Shown: positions 1 through 5,879 of the stretch, one piece after another | Layout of the letters: each line of letters begins with the position of its first letter | Position numbering within the stretch: the first letter of the stretch is position 1 | Translations under genes and position numbers: made by a program | NCBI GenBank assembly: GCA_016795255.1 | Contig: JAEUIB010000639.1 | Coordinates: 1-5,879 of the forward strand | Direction: 5' to 3' | From: Planctomycetota bacterium | GTDB taxonomy: Bacteria > Planctomycetota > B15-G4 > JADJEK01 | DNA length: 5,879 nucleotides | Notes under the pieces: generated by a model | Told to the model about the DNA's origin: nothing | Seen by the model: only the letters and a program-made list of their open reading frames with translations | Database searches by the model: none

Positions 1-58
1 CGACGTCGGCGTCGATCGTGCGAGCGTCGCCGCGCTGCGCGCCGCGCTCGACGCGTGA
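1..58 (+). CDS. C-terminal end of an unidentified protein (cut by left edge)
   Basis: The frame starting at base 2 reads DVGVDRASVAALRAALDA and stops at TGA 56-58. Sixteen of these 18 codons end in G or C and the residue mix is balanced, ending in an amphipathic helix. The other two plus-strand frames run on without a stop and are Arg-rich or Ser/Thr-rich, as expected for shadow frames. No minus-strand start codon was seen in the first 82 bases, so a gene ending here on the plus strand, convergent with the large minus-strand gene, is the simplest reading. Too little is present to name a function. Confidence 0.5.
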   Translation, partial: DVGVDRASVAALRAALDA

Positions 59-82
59 ACGATCGAGCTCCGGCGAAACGGA

Positions 83-3000
83 TCAGCGTCCGAAGACGTC
101 GTTCGTCGCCAGGACGGAGGCCGAGTCGTTGTAGGACGACAGGTCGGGTCCGGCGATCGACGTGAAGCGGAACGACACCGAGTACCCGACCTCGAGCAGC
201 GCCGCGAGCGCCGGCGACATCGGGATGTCGCAGCGCACGGTGGCCTGCGGAAGCGCGTACCCGTTCACTCCCGGCAGCGCCGGATGGTTCAGCGCGAGCG
301 GCACCTCGATCTCGGTGATCCCCGGGCCGAGCGGCACGGGCGCCCCATCGGGCGCGAGCAGACTCGCGTAGGCCCGCGCCGAGTTGGCCGGCAACGGGAC
401 GGCGCCGCAATTGTGGACCACGCATTCCGCGCGCAGCGTCGAGCCGACGAGGTCGACCGACGTCAGCGTGGAACCGACCGCGAAGTCGAAGAGGCTCGAT
501 TCCGGGAGATCGGCGGTCCGCTCGAGTTCGAGCAGGATCAGCGTCTGCGGCTGCAGCGTGAACGTCAGCGCGGCCCCGCGCTGCGTGAAGTCGAACGTCG
601 TCGCGTTCGGGACCTGGACGAAGTAGTCGGTGTTCGGATCGGCGACGCCGATGCGCACCGCGTAGCGGCCGAACCGCATGCGGTTCCACAGGTGCGCGTT
701 CAGCGCGCGCGGCGTCGACTCGAAGTTCCACAGCAGCACGCGCAGGCGGTCCTGCGTCGTGCCTTCCTTCACCGCGAGATCGTTGACGAGGATCGCGACG
801 TCGAGGTCCGCGGCGGTCGGAGGCGACGGTTCCCAGGTGACGATCTGCGTCGGCTGCCCGGAGCCGAGGTCGCCGCCCGTCATCGTCCCGAGCAGCGTTT
901 CGTGCGACGCCATCGAGAACAGGTACGCGCGATCGGTGAACAGCACGAGCGACGTCGCCAACGGGAAGAAGTTGCGCAGCCACGCCTCGCCGCGGGACAA
1001 CGACGCCTCGATCGTCGGCTTGCCCTTGCGGATGTACTTGCCGTTCTGCGGGTCGGGCCCGGTGTGGATCTCCGCGAGGTATCCGGGATACGAGCCGCTG
1101 TGCGCCTTCACCAGCGCGCGCGCCTGATTCAGGAACGTCGGCGTCACGTACGGCGCGGTGCCGGCTTCGTACGGGTCGTCTTGGACCTGCAGTTCGGGCG
1201 TCGTCCACAGCAGCGGCAGCGTGCGCACCGCATCGCTGAGGAACGTCGGATCGAGCAGCAGTTGATGCAGGGCCCAATTCTTGCCGCCGACGACGTTCAA
1301 GTCGGACGGAGGCTGGCCCGCGGCGAGTTGTTGATCGAGGGCGACGAGTCCCTTCAACAGTTGCACCAGCGGGACCACGTAGCTCCAGCCGTCCGTGCCG
1401 CCGAGGCGGTGCCCGGCCGCGAAGAACCCGCTCATCAGGTAGTCGAGCGTCGGCACGTTGTTCGGGAACTCGTACTCGGGCGCGGCCGCGCCGGCCCTCC
1501 ACCACTGGCCGTTGAATCCCGTCGCGAGGTCGGACGCGCGCACGGCGGCCGGCAACAACCCGCGCGGGCGCTGCGACGACGGCTTCAGCGCTTCATCGCG
1601 CCAGCCGGCGGTCCACGACAGCAGGTCGGTCTCGAGCATCGCGTTGCGCCCGTGCTGCAAGAACAGCAGCGCCGGGATCAGCGCCTTGCCGTCGAACGGC
1701 ACGTCGGTGAACACGTCCGACGGAACGTCGGGCGTCGTCGGCGGTCCCTGGTTGTTGAACCAGTAGGCCCGGAAGCGCAACCGTCCCGACGGGTCGAGTG
1801 TGGCCCACGCCTTGCCCGGGTCGGCGACGTTGCGCAACAGCCGCGACGTCTCGAGGCAGCGCTGCAGGTGCTCGGGCGAGCCCGGCTCGAGCAGCGACGC
1901 GACCAGCAACGGATACGACGTGTACTCGGCGGTGTGTTCGACGTCGTTCGGCGCACCGGCGAAGTAGCCGCCGGCGACCTGACCGCTTTGCAGCACGGTT
2001 TCGGCCGCGTCGACGAGTGCGCTTCGCACCGGAGCGTCGCTCGCTTGCCGCAGCGCGAACAGCGGCGCGATCAATTGTGCGACGAGTTCCGGATCGTCCC
2101 CCGGTCCGCCGCCGAACTCGCCGTCCTTGCACCGGCGTTCGACCCACCACGCGATCGCGTTGCGATACGCGTGCCGGTAGCGCCGCTGCATCTCCGCCCA
2201 CACCGGAGCGTTCGGATCCGCCGGCCCGGGCGGCGCAACGCGGTCCTTCCACCACGCGAGATTCGGATCGAGGTACGTCGACGGGACGTCGAGCCCGTCC
2301 CAATGCGCGATGATCCCGCCGTTCGTGTCGTGCTGATGCACGTCCGGCTTCGCGATCCAGCACAGCAGGCTCAATTGCTCGTCCTTCGCGAACTCCTGCG
2401 CGCGGAAGCCGCCGGCGTCGAACGCCTGCAGGATCGTCTCCGCCTGGTTCATGGCCGCCATGACGCCGCCGACCGCGTTGCCCGCCCCGTCGTAGACGTT
2501 GTGCTTCGTGTTCATCGCGAACCCGAGCACCGCGGTGCGCAGCAGCGAGCGGAACCCCAGCGGATGCCACTCGAAGTCCGGATCGGTCGACGTGTTCGCG
2601 TTGTGCGCGATCACCGGCTGCAGCGACGTCGCGATCTGGCGGTACAGCGCTTCGGCGAACTGCAGGTGATCGGCGCCACTGGATGCGGACTCGTGCAGGT
2701 CCGCATACACGCTGCCCGGCACCGCCGGATTGAAGTAGCCGTAGCCGACCGGCGGCAGCGCGTTGCCGACGGTGTAGCCGAGCAGTTCGTCGTGCAGCGC
2801 GGCGAAGCCGTAGTCGACCGCCAGGTCGAGCAGCTCGAACGCGCGCGGATTCGCGGTCAGCGTCGGGTGGCGCAGCGCGTTGCAGCCGAGCTGGAGCGCA
2901 TCGGAATGCCCGAGCTCGCTGCCGTCGAGCCAGCCGGCGAGCCACAGGTACGCGGTGCCGCGCGTCAGCGGATCGACGATCGTCGCGAACTTGGTCTTCG

Positions 3001-3778
3001 CCGTCTGGAAGTCGCCGGCGTTGAACTCGGCGAGTCCGGGCACGCTGCCGGACGCCGACAGCCACGCGCCGGTCTTGCGCTTGTAGGTGATCGGCAACGG
3101 GACGAACGGATGCACCTCGACCGCGCTGACCGGCACGAACGGCGCGTTCGTCGAGTCGAAGCGCACGCGCAGCCAACCCGCGGCGTCGGACGTCGCCGTG
3201 CACCACACCTTGCGATACGAGCCGAGCGTCGTCTCGAGACTGCCCTTCGTCGTCATCGTCCGCAGGTCGATGCCCGTGGCGACCGGCGCCAGCGTCGCAC
3301 CCTTCGAGACCGACACGCCGAGGCCGAACAGCGCCGTGTCTTCGACGATCGGATGCGTCGTGCCGGGCTGGAAGTAGAACGGGACGCTGGCGATCAGGAT
3401 GCGCAGCCGGACCTTCTGGTTCGGCAGGATCCGGACCCGGAACTCGTTGCCGGGTTGGACGCGCACGCAGCCGCGCAGCAGCGGGCGATCGTCGTCGGAC
3501 GGCTCGACGACGTCGTCCGCGAGGTGCTCTCCGACGACGGCGAGCGGCGCCGCGGTCTGGAACCCGAAATCACCGGCGATGCCGACGACGGTGCCGGCGT
3601 GGACGGGCACGTAGCCCGGCACGGTTTCGATGCCGGCCGGCTTGAAGTCGAACCGGACCGGGGGAACCGAGACTTGAGCGAATCCGGAGGCGAACGGGAG
3701 GAGGACGAGGAACGCACACCAGGCGACCGCGCGCAACGAGAGTGCGCGGGGCGCCGTTCCGACCACTTTGGAAGACAT
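83..3778 (-). CDS. Large secreted multidomain protein, possibly polysaccharide-acting; function unknown
   Basis: A 1231-residue exported protein; I do not recognise a named family. ATG start at 3778-3776, with no good Shine-Dalgarno upstream. Residues 1-34 form a signal peptide: basic K4, R11 and R16, hydrophobic core 18-30, and a likely signal peptidase I cut after GFA (A34). Domains as read: residues 36-230 are beta-rich and open with FDFKPAG (43-49), then GY (55-56) and DFGF (70-73), reminiscent from memory of N-terminal beta-domains of some pectin- or rhamnogalacturonan-acting enzymes. Residues 245-920 are mostly helical, starting with a TPR-like FNAGDFQTAKTKF (252-264) and containing GEFGGGPGDD (553-562), a motif style seen in alpha/alpha-toroid glycosidases and lyases. 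Residues 930-1090 look like a beta-sandwich (LLWNFE around W1017). Residues 1095-1231 are CARDB-like, with VVHNCG around C1124. Coding status is firm. Carbohydrate activity is inferred from architecture and no catalytic residue could be assigned. It is divergent from the CHAD gene and convergent with the gene at the left edge. Confidence 0.9.
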   Translation of the reverse strand: MSSKVVGTAPRALSLRAVAWCAFLVLLPFASGFAQVSVPPVRFDFKPAGIETVPGYVPVHAGTVVGIAGDFGFQTAAPLAVVGEHLADDVVEPSDDDRPLLRGCVRVQPGNEFRVRILPNQKVRLRILIASVPFYFQPGTTHPIVEDTALFGLGVSVSKGATLAPVATGIDLRTMTTKGSLETTLGSYRKVWCTATSDAAGWLRVRFDSTNAPFVPVSAVEVHPFVPLPITYKRKTGAWLSASGSVPGLAEFNAGDFQTAKTKFATIVDPLTRGTAYLWLAGWLDGSELGHSDALQLGCNALRHPTLTANPRAFELLDLAVDYGFAALHDELLGYTVGNALPPVGYGYFNPAVPGSVYADLHESASSGADHLQFAEALYRQIATSLQPVIAHNANTSTDPDFEWHPLGFRSLLRTAVLGFAMNTKHNVYDGAGNAVGGVMAAMNQAETILQAFDAGGFRAQEFAKDEQLSLLCWIAKPDVHQHDTNGGIIAHWDGLDVPSTYLDPNLAWWKDRVAPPGPADPNAPVWAEMQRRYRHAYRNAIAWWVERRCKDGEFGGGPGDDPELVAQLIAPLFALRQASDAPVRSALVDAAETVLQSGQVAGGYFAGAPNDVEHTAEYTSYPLLVASLLEPGSPEHLQRCLETSRLLRNVADPGKAWATLDPSGRLRFRAYWFNNQGPPTTPDVPSDVFTDVPFDGKALIPALLFLQHGRNAMLETDLLSWTAGWRDEALKPSSQRPRGLLPAAVRASDLATGFNGQWWRAGAAAPEYEFPNNVPTLDYLMSGFFAAGHRLGGTDGWSYVVPLVQLLKGLVALDQQLAAGQPPSDLNVVGGKNWALHQLLLDPTFLSDAVRTLPLLWTTPELQVQDDPYEAGTAPYVTPTFLNQARALVKAHSGSYPGYLAEIHTGPDPQNGKYIRKGKPTIEASLSRGEAWLRNFFPLATSLVLFTDRAYLFSMASHETLLGTMTGGDLGSGQPTQIVTWEPSPPTAADLDVAILVNDLAVKEGTTQDRLRVLLWNFESTPRALNAHLWNRMRFGRYAVRIGVADPNTDYFVQVPNATTFDFTQRGAALTFTLQPQTLILLELERTADLPESSLFDFAVGSTLTSVDLVGSTLRAECVVHNCGAVPLPANSARAYASLLAPDGAPVPLGPGITEIEVPLALNHPALPGVNGYALPQATVRCDIPMSPALAALLEVGYSVSFRFTSIAGPDLSSYNDSASVLATNDVFGR

Positions 3779-3947
3779 CCACGCTCGGGGGAGAGAAGGC
3801 TGCGACGGCGCCGTTGGGCGGGCGACGTACGCGAATCAGACGCCGGTGGTTTCGGCCGAGTTCGGGGCAAATCGCACGCGGAACTCGGTTTGAGTAGGTG
3901 GCGGGTTAAGCTCCAGGCCCTGCTGTTGCACCTCTGGAACATCACCC
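3779..3947. promoter_or_regulatory. Divergent intergenic region expected to hold promoters for both flanking genes
   Basis: These 169 bp separate the start codons of the minus-strand secreted protein and the plus-strand CHAD gene, so both promoters should lie here. It is less uniformly GC-rich than the genes, with T-rich patches near 3889 and 3906. I looked for -35/-10 pairs at normal spacing on both strands and found none convincing. The only structured element is the inverted repeat at 3856-3888, annotated separately. The regulatory role is inferred from gene arrangement alone. Confidence 0.4.
3856..3888. repeat. Perfect 8-bp inverted repeat with 17-nt spacer
   Basis: The arms are CCGAGTTC (3856-3863) and GAACTCGG (3881-3888), exact reverse complements, with a 17-base spacer. 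The pairing does not extend inward. Outward only two G-T wobble pairs could be added. It lies near the middle of the divergent promoter region, a position that would suit a dimeric regulator's operator or a hairpin in the leader of the minus-strand gene. An 8-bp match in a GC-rich stretch of this size could also arise by chance. Confidence 0.35.
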
Positions 3948-4847
3948 GTGTTCGAACTCCGACGCCACGTTCCCCTGGCCGAAGAGGCGCGCCGCTTGGT
4001 CGGCGAGCCGATCCAAGCCGCGGCGCAGTCGCTGCGCGGTGACGACTTCGTCGATGCCGTCCACGAGGCTCGGAAGTCGCTGAAACGAGCTCGCGCGGCG
4101 CTGCGGGCGTTCGACGGCGTGTTCGGCTCGACCGAGCGGGACCTGACCGACGCGCTGCGGGATGCCGGGCGCCGACTCGGAGTCATTCGAGACGGTCACG
4201 CGCGCGTCGAAGCGCTCGTCGCGTTCACCGCACGCCGGTCGGAGCTGGCGGCGGCGCTCGAGCCGGTCCGCGTCGCGCTGCAGTCCGTCGACGCCGCGGA
4301 CCAAGCGGAGCAGCGAGCGGAGACGGCGCGCGTCGCGGCCGAGCTCGACGCGCTGGCCGCCGCGTCGGATGCGTGGAGACTCGCGCACGATCCGGCTGAT
4401 GCGCTCGCGCGCGGGCTGCGGCGGAGCTACCGACGGGCGCGGCGCGCGATGCGTGCGGCGTACGAGGAGCCGACGACCGACCGCTTCCACGCGTGGCGGC
4501 GCCGCACGAAGGACGTCCAGTACCAGTGGACGATGCTGCGACCGCTGTGGCCCGACGTCTTCGACGCATACGTCGGCGAAGCGAAGGCGCTCGGCGACGA
4601 TCTCGGGGACGAGCACGACGCCGCGCTGCTCGCGTTCCAGCTGCTGAACGACGCGACGCTGCGCGGGCTGGTCGCATCGCGCGCCGATTGCCTCGCCGCG
4701 CTCGAGAGCGTCCGCGCGGAGCTGCGCGCCCGCGCGCGACATCTCGGTCGTCGGCTGTTCGCGGAGAGCCCGCGCGTCTACGTCGAGCGCCTTCTCTCGT
4801 GGCGCCGTGCCTGGCAGGATGAGGGCAGTGCGGTCGGCGAGGCGTGA
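3948..4847 (+). CDS. CHAD domain-containing protein
   Basis: A 299-residue cytoplasmic protein made almost entirely of a CHAD (conserved histidine alpha-helical) domain, a family known to bind inorganic polyphosphate. The two pseudo-symmetric halves of the fold are both visible. Half one has VHEARKSLKRAR (H39, R42, K43, K46, R47, R49) and RRLGVIRD (75-82) followed by H84. Half two has FHAWRRRTKDVQY (H181, R184, K188, Y192) and LGDDLGDEHD (215-224, H223). The many Arg/Lys residues fit a binding surface for an anionic polymer. There is no N-terminal CYTH (triphosphate tunnel) domain, so this is the stand-alone form. The start is GTG 3948: an in-frame TGA at 3891-3893 with no other start codon between makes it the most upstream choice, and the N-terminus fits the family. 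The ribosome site is weak (GGA at 3936). It is probably co-transcribed with the FUN14 gene 90 bp downstream. The family call is firm; the cellular role is unknown. Confidence 0.93.
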   Translation: MFELRRHVPLAEEARRLVGEPIQAAAQSLRGDDFVDAVHEARKSLKRARAALRAFDGVFGSTERDLTDALRDAGRRLGVIRDGHARVEALVAFTARRSELAAALEPVRVALQSVDAADQAEQRAETARVAAELDALAAASDAWRLAHDPADALARGLRRSYRRARRAMRAAYEEPTTDRFHAWRRRTKDVQYQWTMLRPLWPDVFDAYVGEAKALGDDLGDEHDAALLAFQLLNDATLRGLVASRADCLAALESVRAELRARARHLGRRLFAESPRVYVERLLSWRRAWQDEGSAVGEA

Positions 4848-4851
4848 ACCC

Positions 4852-4941
4852 GTGAGCAACCCACGGTCGGCGCGCGCCGCCGCGCCGAACTCCTCACCCA
4901 TCGCAGTCCGCGTCGTTCGTCGGATCGGAGTCCTCGCGTGA
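4852..4941 (+). CDS. Possible 29-codon ORF between the CHAD and FUN14 genes
   Basis: A GTG at 4852, four bases after the CHAD stop, opens a 29-codon frame (VSNPRSARAAAPNSSPIAVR...) ending at TGA 4939-4941. That stop overlaps the downstream gene's GTG start as GTGA (4938-4941). A GAGG sits at 4839-4842, nine bases before this GTG. The arrangement would suit a translated leader coupling the two genes. The peptide has no recognisable motif, and its third-position G/C preference is weaker than in the flanking genes, so it may be a chance frame in GC-rich spacer DNA. Confidence 0.2.
   Translation: MSNPRSARAAAPNSSPIAVRVVRRIGVLA
4927..4930 (+). promoter_or_regulatory. Ribosome binding site fixing the GTG start of the FUN14 gene
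   Basis: GGAG is placed seven bases before the GTG at 4938, a normal Shine-Dalgarno spacing. It supports this non-ATG start over later in-frame GTG or TTG codons, which would remove part of the N-terminal hydrophobic helix. Confidence 0.5.
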
Positions 4942-5492
4942 CCCTTCGTGGTTTCATCTTCGTGGCCTTGTTGGTCGTCCTCGTCGGGTCCATCGCCGTC
5001 CGTGCGGCGACGGCGCCCGATCCGAGCACCGAGTCCTCGACGTCCGCGCTCGGCGCACTGTCGGCGAAGGGGGACGCCGCGAGCGGCGCACAGGGTTTCG
5101 TCGGTTCCACCGGCAGCAACAGCGGTGGTTCGTCGACGGGATCGACGCCCGTCCCGTCGGGCGCTTCCGACGGCGGCGCGACCGCGCCGGACTCCGTGTT
5201 GCCGTACCTGACCGAAGGCAGCTTCTTCGGCATCCTCGGCTTCGCGCTCGGCTACACGTCGCGCAAGATCGTCAAGCTGTTCCTGATCCTGCTCGCGCTC
5301 GTGTTCGCGGCCGTCCAAGGCCTGGCGGTCGCCGGCGTCGCCGACGTCGATTGGAACAAGGCGCTGAAACTCGCCAACGATCTGATCTTCAACGTCAACC
5401 AGCACGCCGGTTGGATCGAGTTCATGAAAGCCAAGCTGCCGAGCGCGGGCGCGTTCTGCGGCGGCTTCCTGCTCGGGTTCAAGCGCGGCTGA
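4938..5492 (+). CDS. FUN14 family membrane protein with N-terminal signal/anchor and Ser/Gly linker
   Basis: A 184-residue membrane protein with three parts. Residues 5-22 are a hydrophobic helix after a single Arg, either a signal peptide (possible cut near ATA, 24-26) or a membrane anchor. Residues 27-86 are a low-complexity linker rich in Ser, Gly, Thr and Ala with few charges. Residues 88-184 are a FUN14 domain: LPYLTEGSFFGILGFALGY at the front with a first glycine-rich helix (95-106), basic RKIVK, a second helix (113-134), the family signature VDW (137-139), and the closing LPSAGAFCGGFLLGFKRG (167-184) with the third helix. In eukaryotes FUN14 proteins include the mitophagy receptor FUNDC1; bacterial members have no settled function. 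Bacterial members are commonly little longer than the domain itself, so the extension of about 87 residues is notable. The GTG start is backed by GGAG at 4927. It probably shares an operon with the CHAD gene and is convergent with the next gene, 25 bp away. Confidence 0.92.
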   Translation: MTLRGFIFVALLVVLVGSIAVRAATAPDPSTESSTSALGALSAKGDAASGAQGFVGSTGSNSGGSSTGSTPVPSGASDGGATAPDSVLPYLTEGSFFGILGFALGYTSRKIVKLFLILLALVFAAVQGLAVAGVADVDWNKALKLANDLIFNVNQHAGWIEFMKAKLPSAGAFCGGFLLGFKRG

Positions 5493-5517
5493 CGCGACGA
5501 CGGGGGCTCGCGCGCCG

Positions 5518-5879
5518 TCATTCCTCGGCGAGCAGCGCGTGGAAGCGCGGGTCGTCCCGCAACGGATCGCAGTCGGTCTCGGTCTCGAGCACGGTTCGCG
5601 GGATTTCGCCGGCCTCGATCGCGAGGCGTAGGTCGTCGATCGCGCGCGACTTGAACCCCTCGATCACCGCGTCGTCCGCGGCCGCGCCGATCGCGGCCCG
5701 CAGCGCGCGCAGGTGGACGTCGGCACTCAGCACGTTCGGTTGGACGGAGTCGCCGGACGCCGTGAGCAGGCGTTCGAGTTCAGCCTGCACGTCGTCGAAT
5801 CGTCCGGACTCGATCAGCAGCGTGATGCGGACTCCGCGCGCGTCGGTCTCGCTGACGCGCAATTGCGGATCGAGCGGAT
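5518..5879 (-). CDS. C-terminal part of a protein with TPR-like tail, possibly a serine/threonine kinase (cut by right edge)
   Basis: The frame ends at TGA (5520-5518) and stays open to the right edge, giving 119 C-terminal residues. The only in-frame candidate start is a TTG at 5862 lying in continuous coding-like sequence (PLDPQLRVSETDAR), so the true start is probably outside the window. The fragment is helical: ITLLIESGRFDDVQAELERL resembles a TPR hairpin. The tail pairs AIDDLRLAIEAGEI with CDPLRDDPRFHALLAEE, closely matching the pattern 'A...L..A...G......L..DPDLDPLRDRPDFRALL' that I recall at the C-termini of planctomycete Ser/Thr kinases and other TPR proteins. No kinase domain is visible here, so that identity is inference. 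Other TPR proteins with this tail are possible. Confidence 0.8.
   Translation of the reverse strand, partial: PLDPQLRVSETDARGVRITLLIESGRFDDVQAELERLLTASGDSVQPNVLSADVHLRALRAAIGAAADDAVIEGFKSRAIDDLRLAIEAGEIPRTVLETETDCDPLRDDPRFHALLAEE

Noticed and set aside
59..82. Possible terminator between the left-edge gene and the secreted-protein gene.
   Set aside because: No stem of useful length and no T-run is seen in these 24 bases.
1593..3206. A 537-codon minus-strand frame inside the secreted-protein gene in another reading frame.
   Set aside because: It is Arg-rich, without a domain or export signal, and fully nested in a well-supported gene. It is a product of high GC content, and there is no sign of a frameshifted second gene.
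284..4042. A 1252-codon open frame on the plus strand, antisense to nearly all of the secreted-protein gene.
   Set aside because: It lies in codon-for-codon register with the minus-strand gene, so its stops would correspond to sense codons TTA, CTA and TCA, which a GC-rich genome rarely uses. Its product is overwhelmingly Arg-rich with no domain, while the minus-strand frame has a signal peptide and balanced composition.
3942..5405. A 487-codon minus-strand frame spanning the CHAD and FUN14 genes.
   Set aside because: It has the same register effect against both plus-strand genes. It crosses their junction, is Arg/Glu-rich, and lacks recognisable motifs, while the plus-strand frames give clear CHAD and FUN14 signatures.
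5493..5520. Possible bidirectional terminator in the convergent gap (GACGG 5499-5503 with CCGTC 5515-5519).
   Set aside because: The stem is only 5 bp with an 11-nt loop, has no T-run on either strand, and overlaps the stop codon of the minus-strand gene.
5862..5879. TTG at 5862-5860 as the true start of the right-edge gene.
   Set aside because: The frame continues open and coding-like to the edge, and a 114-residue protein starting inside a TPR-like region is less likely than a truncated larger protein.

Overview
The window is very GC-rich bacterial DNA (roughly two thirds G+C by eye, strong G/C preference at third codon positions). It carries three complete genes and two genes cut by the window edges, packed tightly. 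No rRNA, tRNA, CRISPR array, insertion sequence or phage gene was seen. The organism is most likely a planctomycete or a similar high-GC environmental bacterium. This is inferred from the large secreted protein of unusual architecture, the two GTG starts, and a partial gene at the right edge whose C-terminus resembles the TPR tails of planctomycete serine/threonine kinases. The assignment is tentative.

Layout from left to right: (1) the last 18 codons of a plus-strand gene, ending at 58; (2) a 1231-residue secreted protein on the minus strand (83-3778), convergent with the first. It has a signal peptide, a beta-rich N-terminal domain, a long helical middle with a Gly/Asp motif typical of alpha-toroid carbohydrate-active enzymes, a beta-sandwich, and a C-terminal CARDB-like domain. 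(3) A 169-bp divergent intergenic region (3779-3947) containing a perfect 8-bp inverted repeat. (4) A plus-strand CHAD-domain gene (3948-4847). (5) A FUN14-family membrane protein gene (4938-5492) on the same strand 90 bp later, probably in one operon with the CHAD gene. The 90-bp gap holds a possible 29-codon ORF whose stop overlaps the FUN14 gene's start. (6) After 25 bp, the C-terminal part of a minus-strand gene (5518 to the right edge).

The clearest functional assignments are the CHAD protein (polyphosphate-binding helical domain) and the FUN14 protein (small multi-spanning membrane protein). The most novel item is the 1231-residue secreted protein, which may be an undescribed polysaccharide-acting family. 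The FUN14 protein also has an unusual N-terminal extension: a signal or anchor helix and a Ser/Gly/Thr linker. Nothing here amounts to a clear new defence or mobile system.
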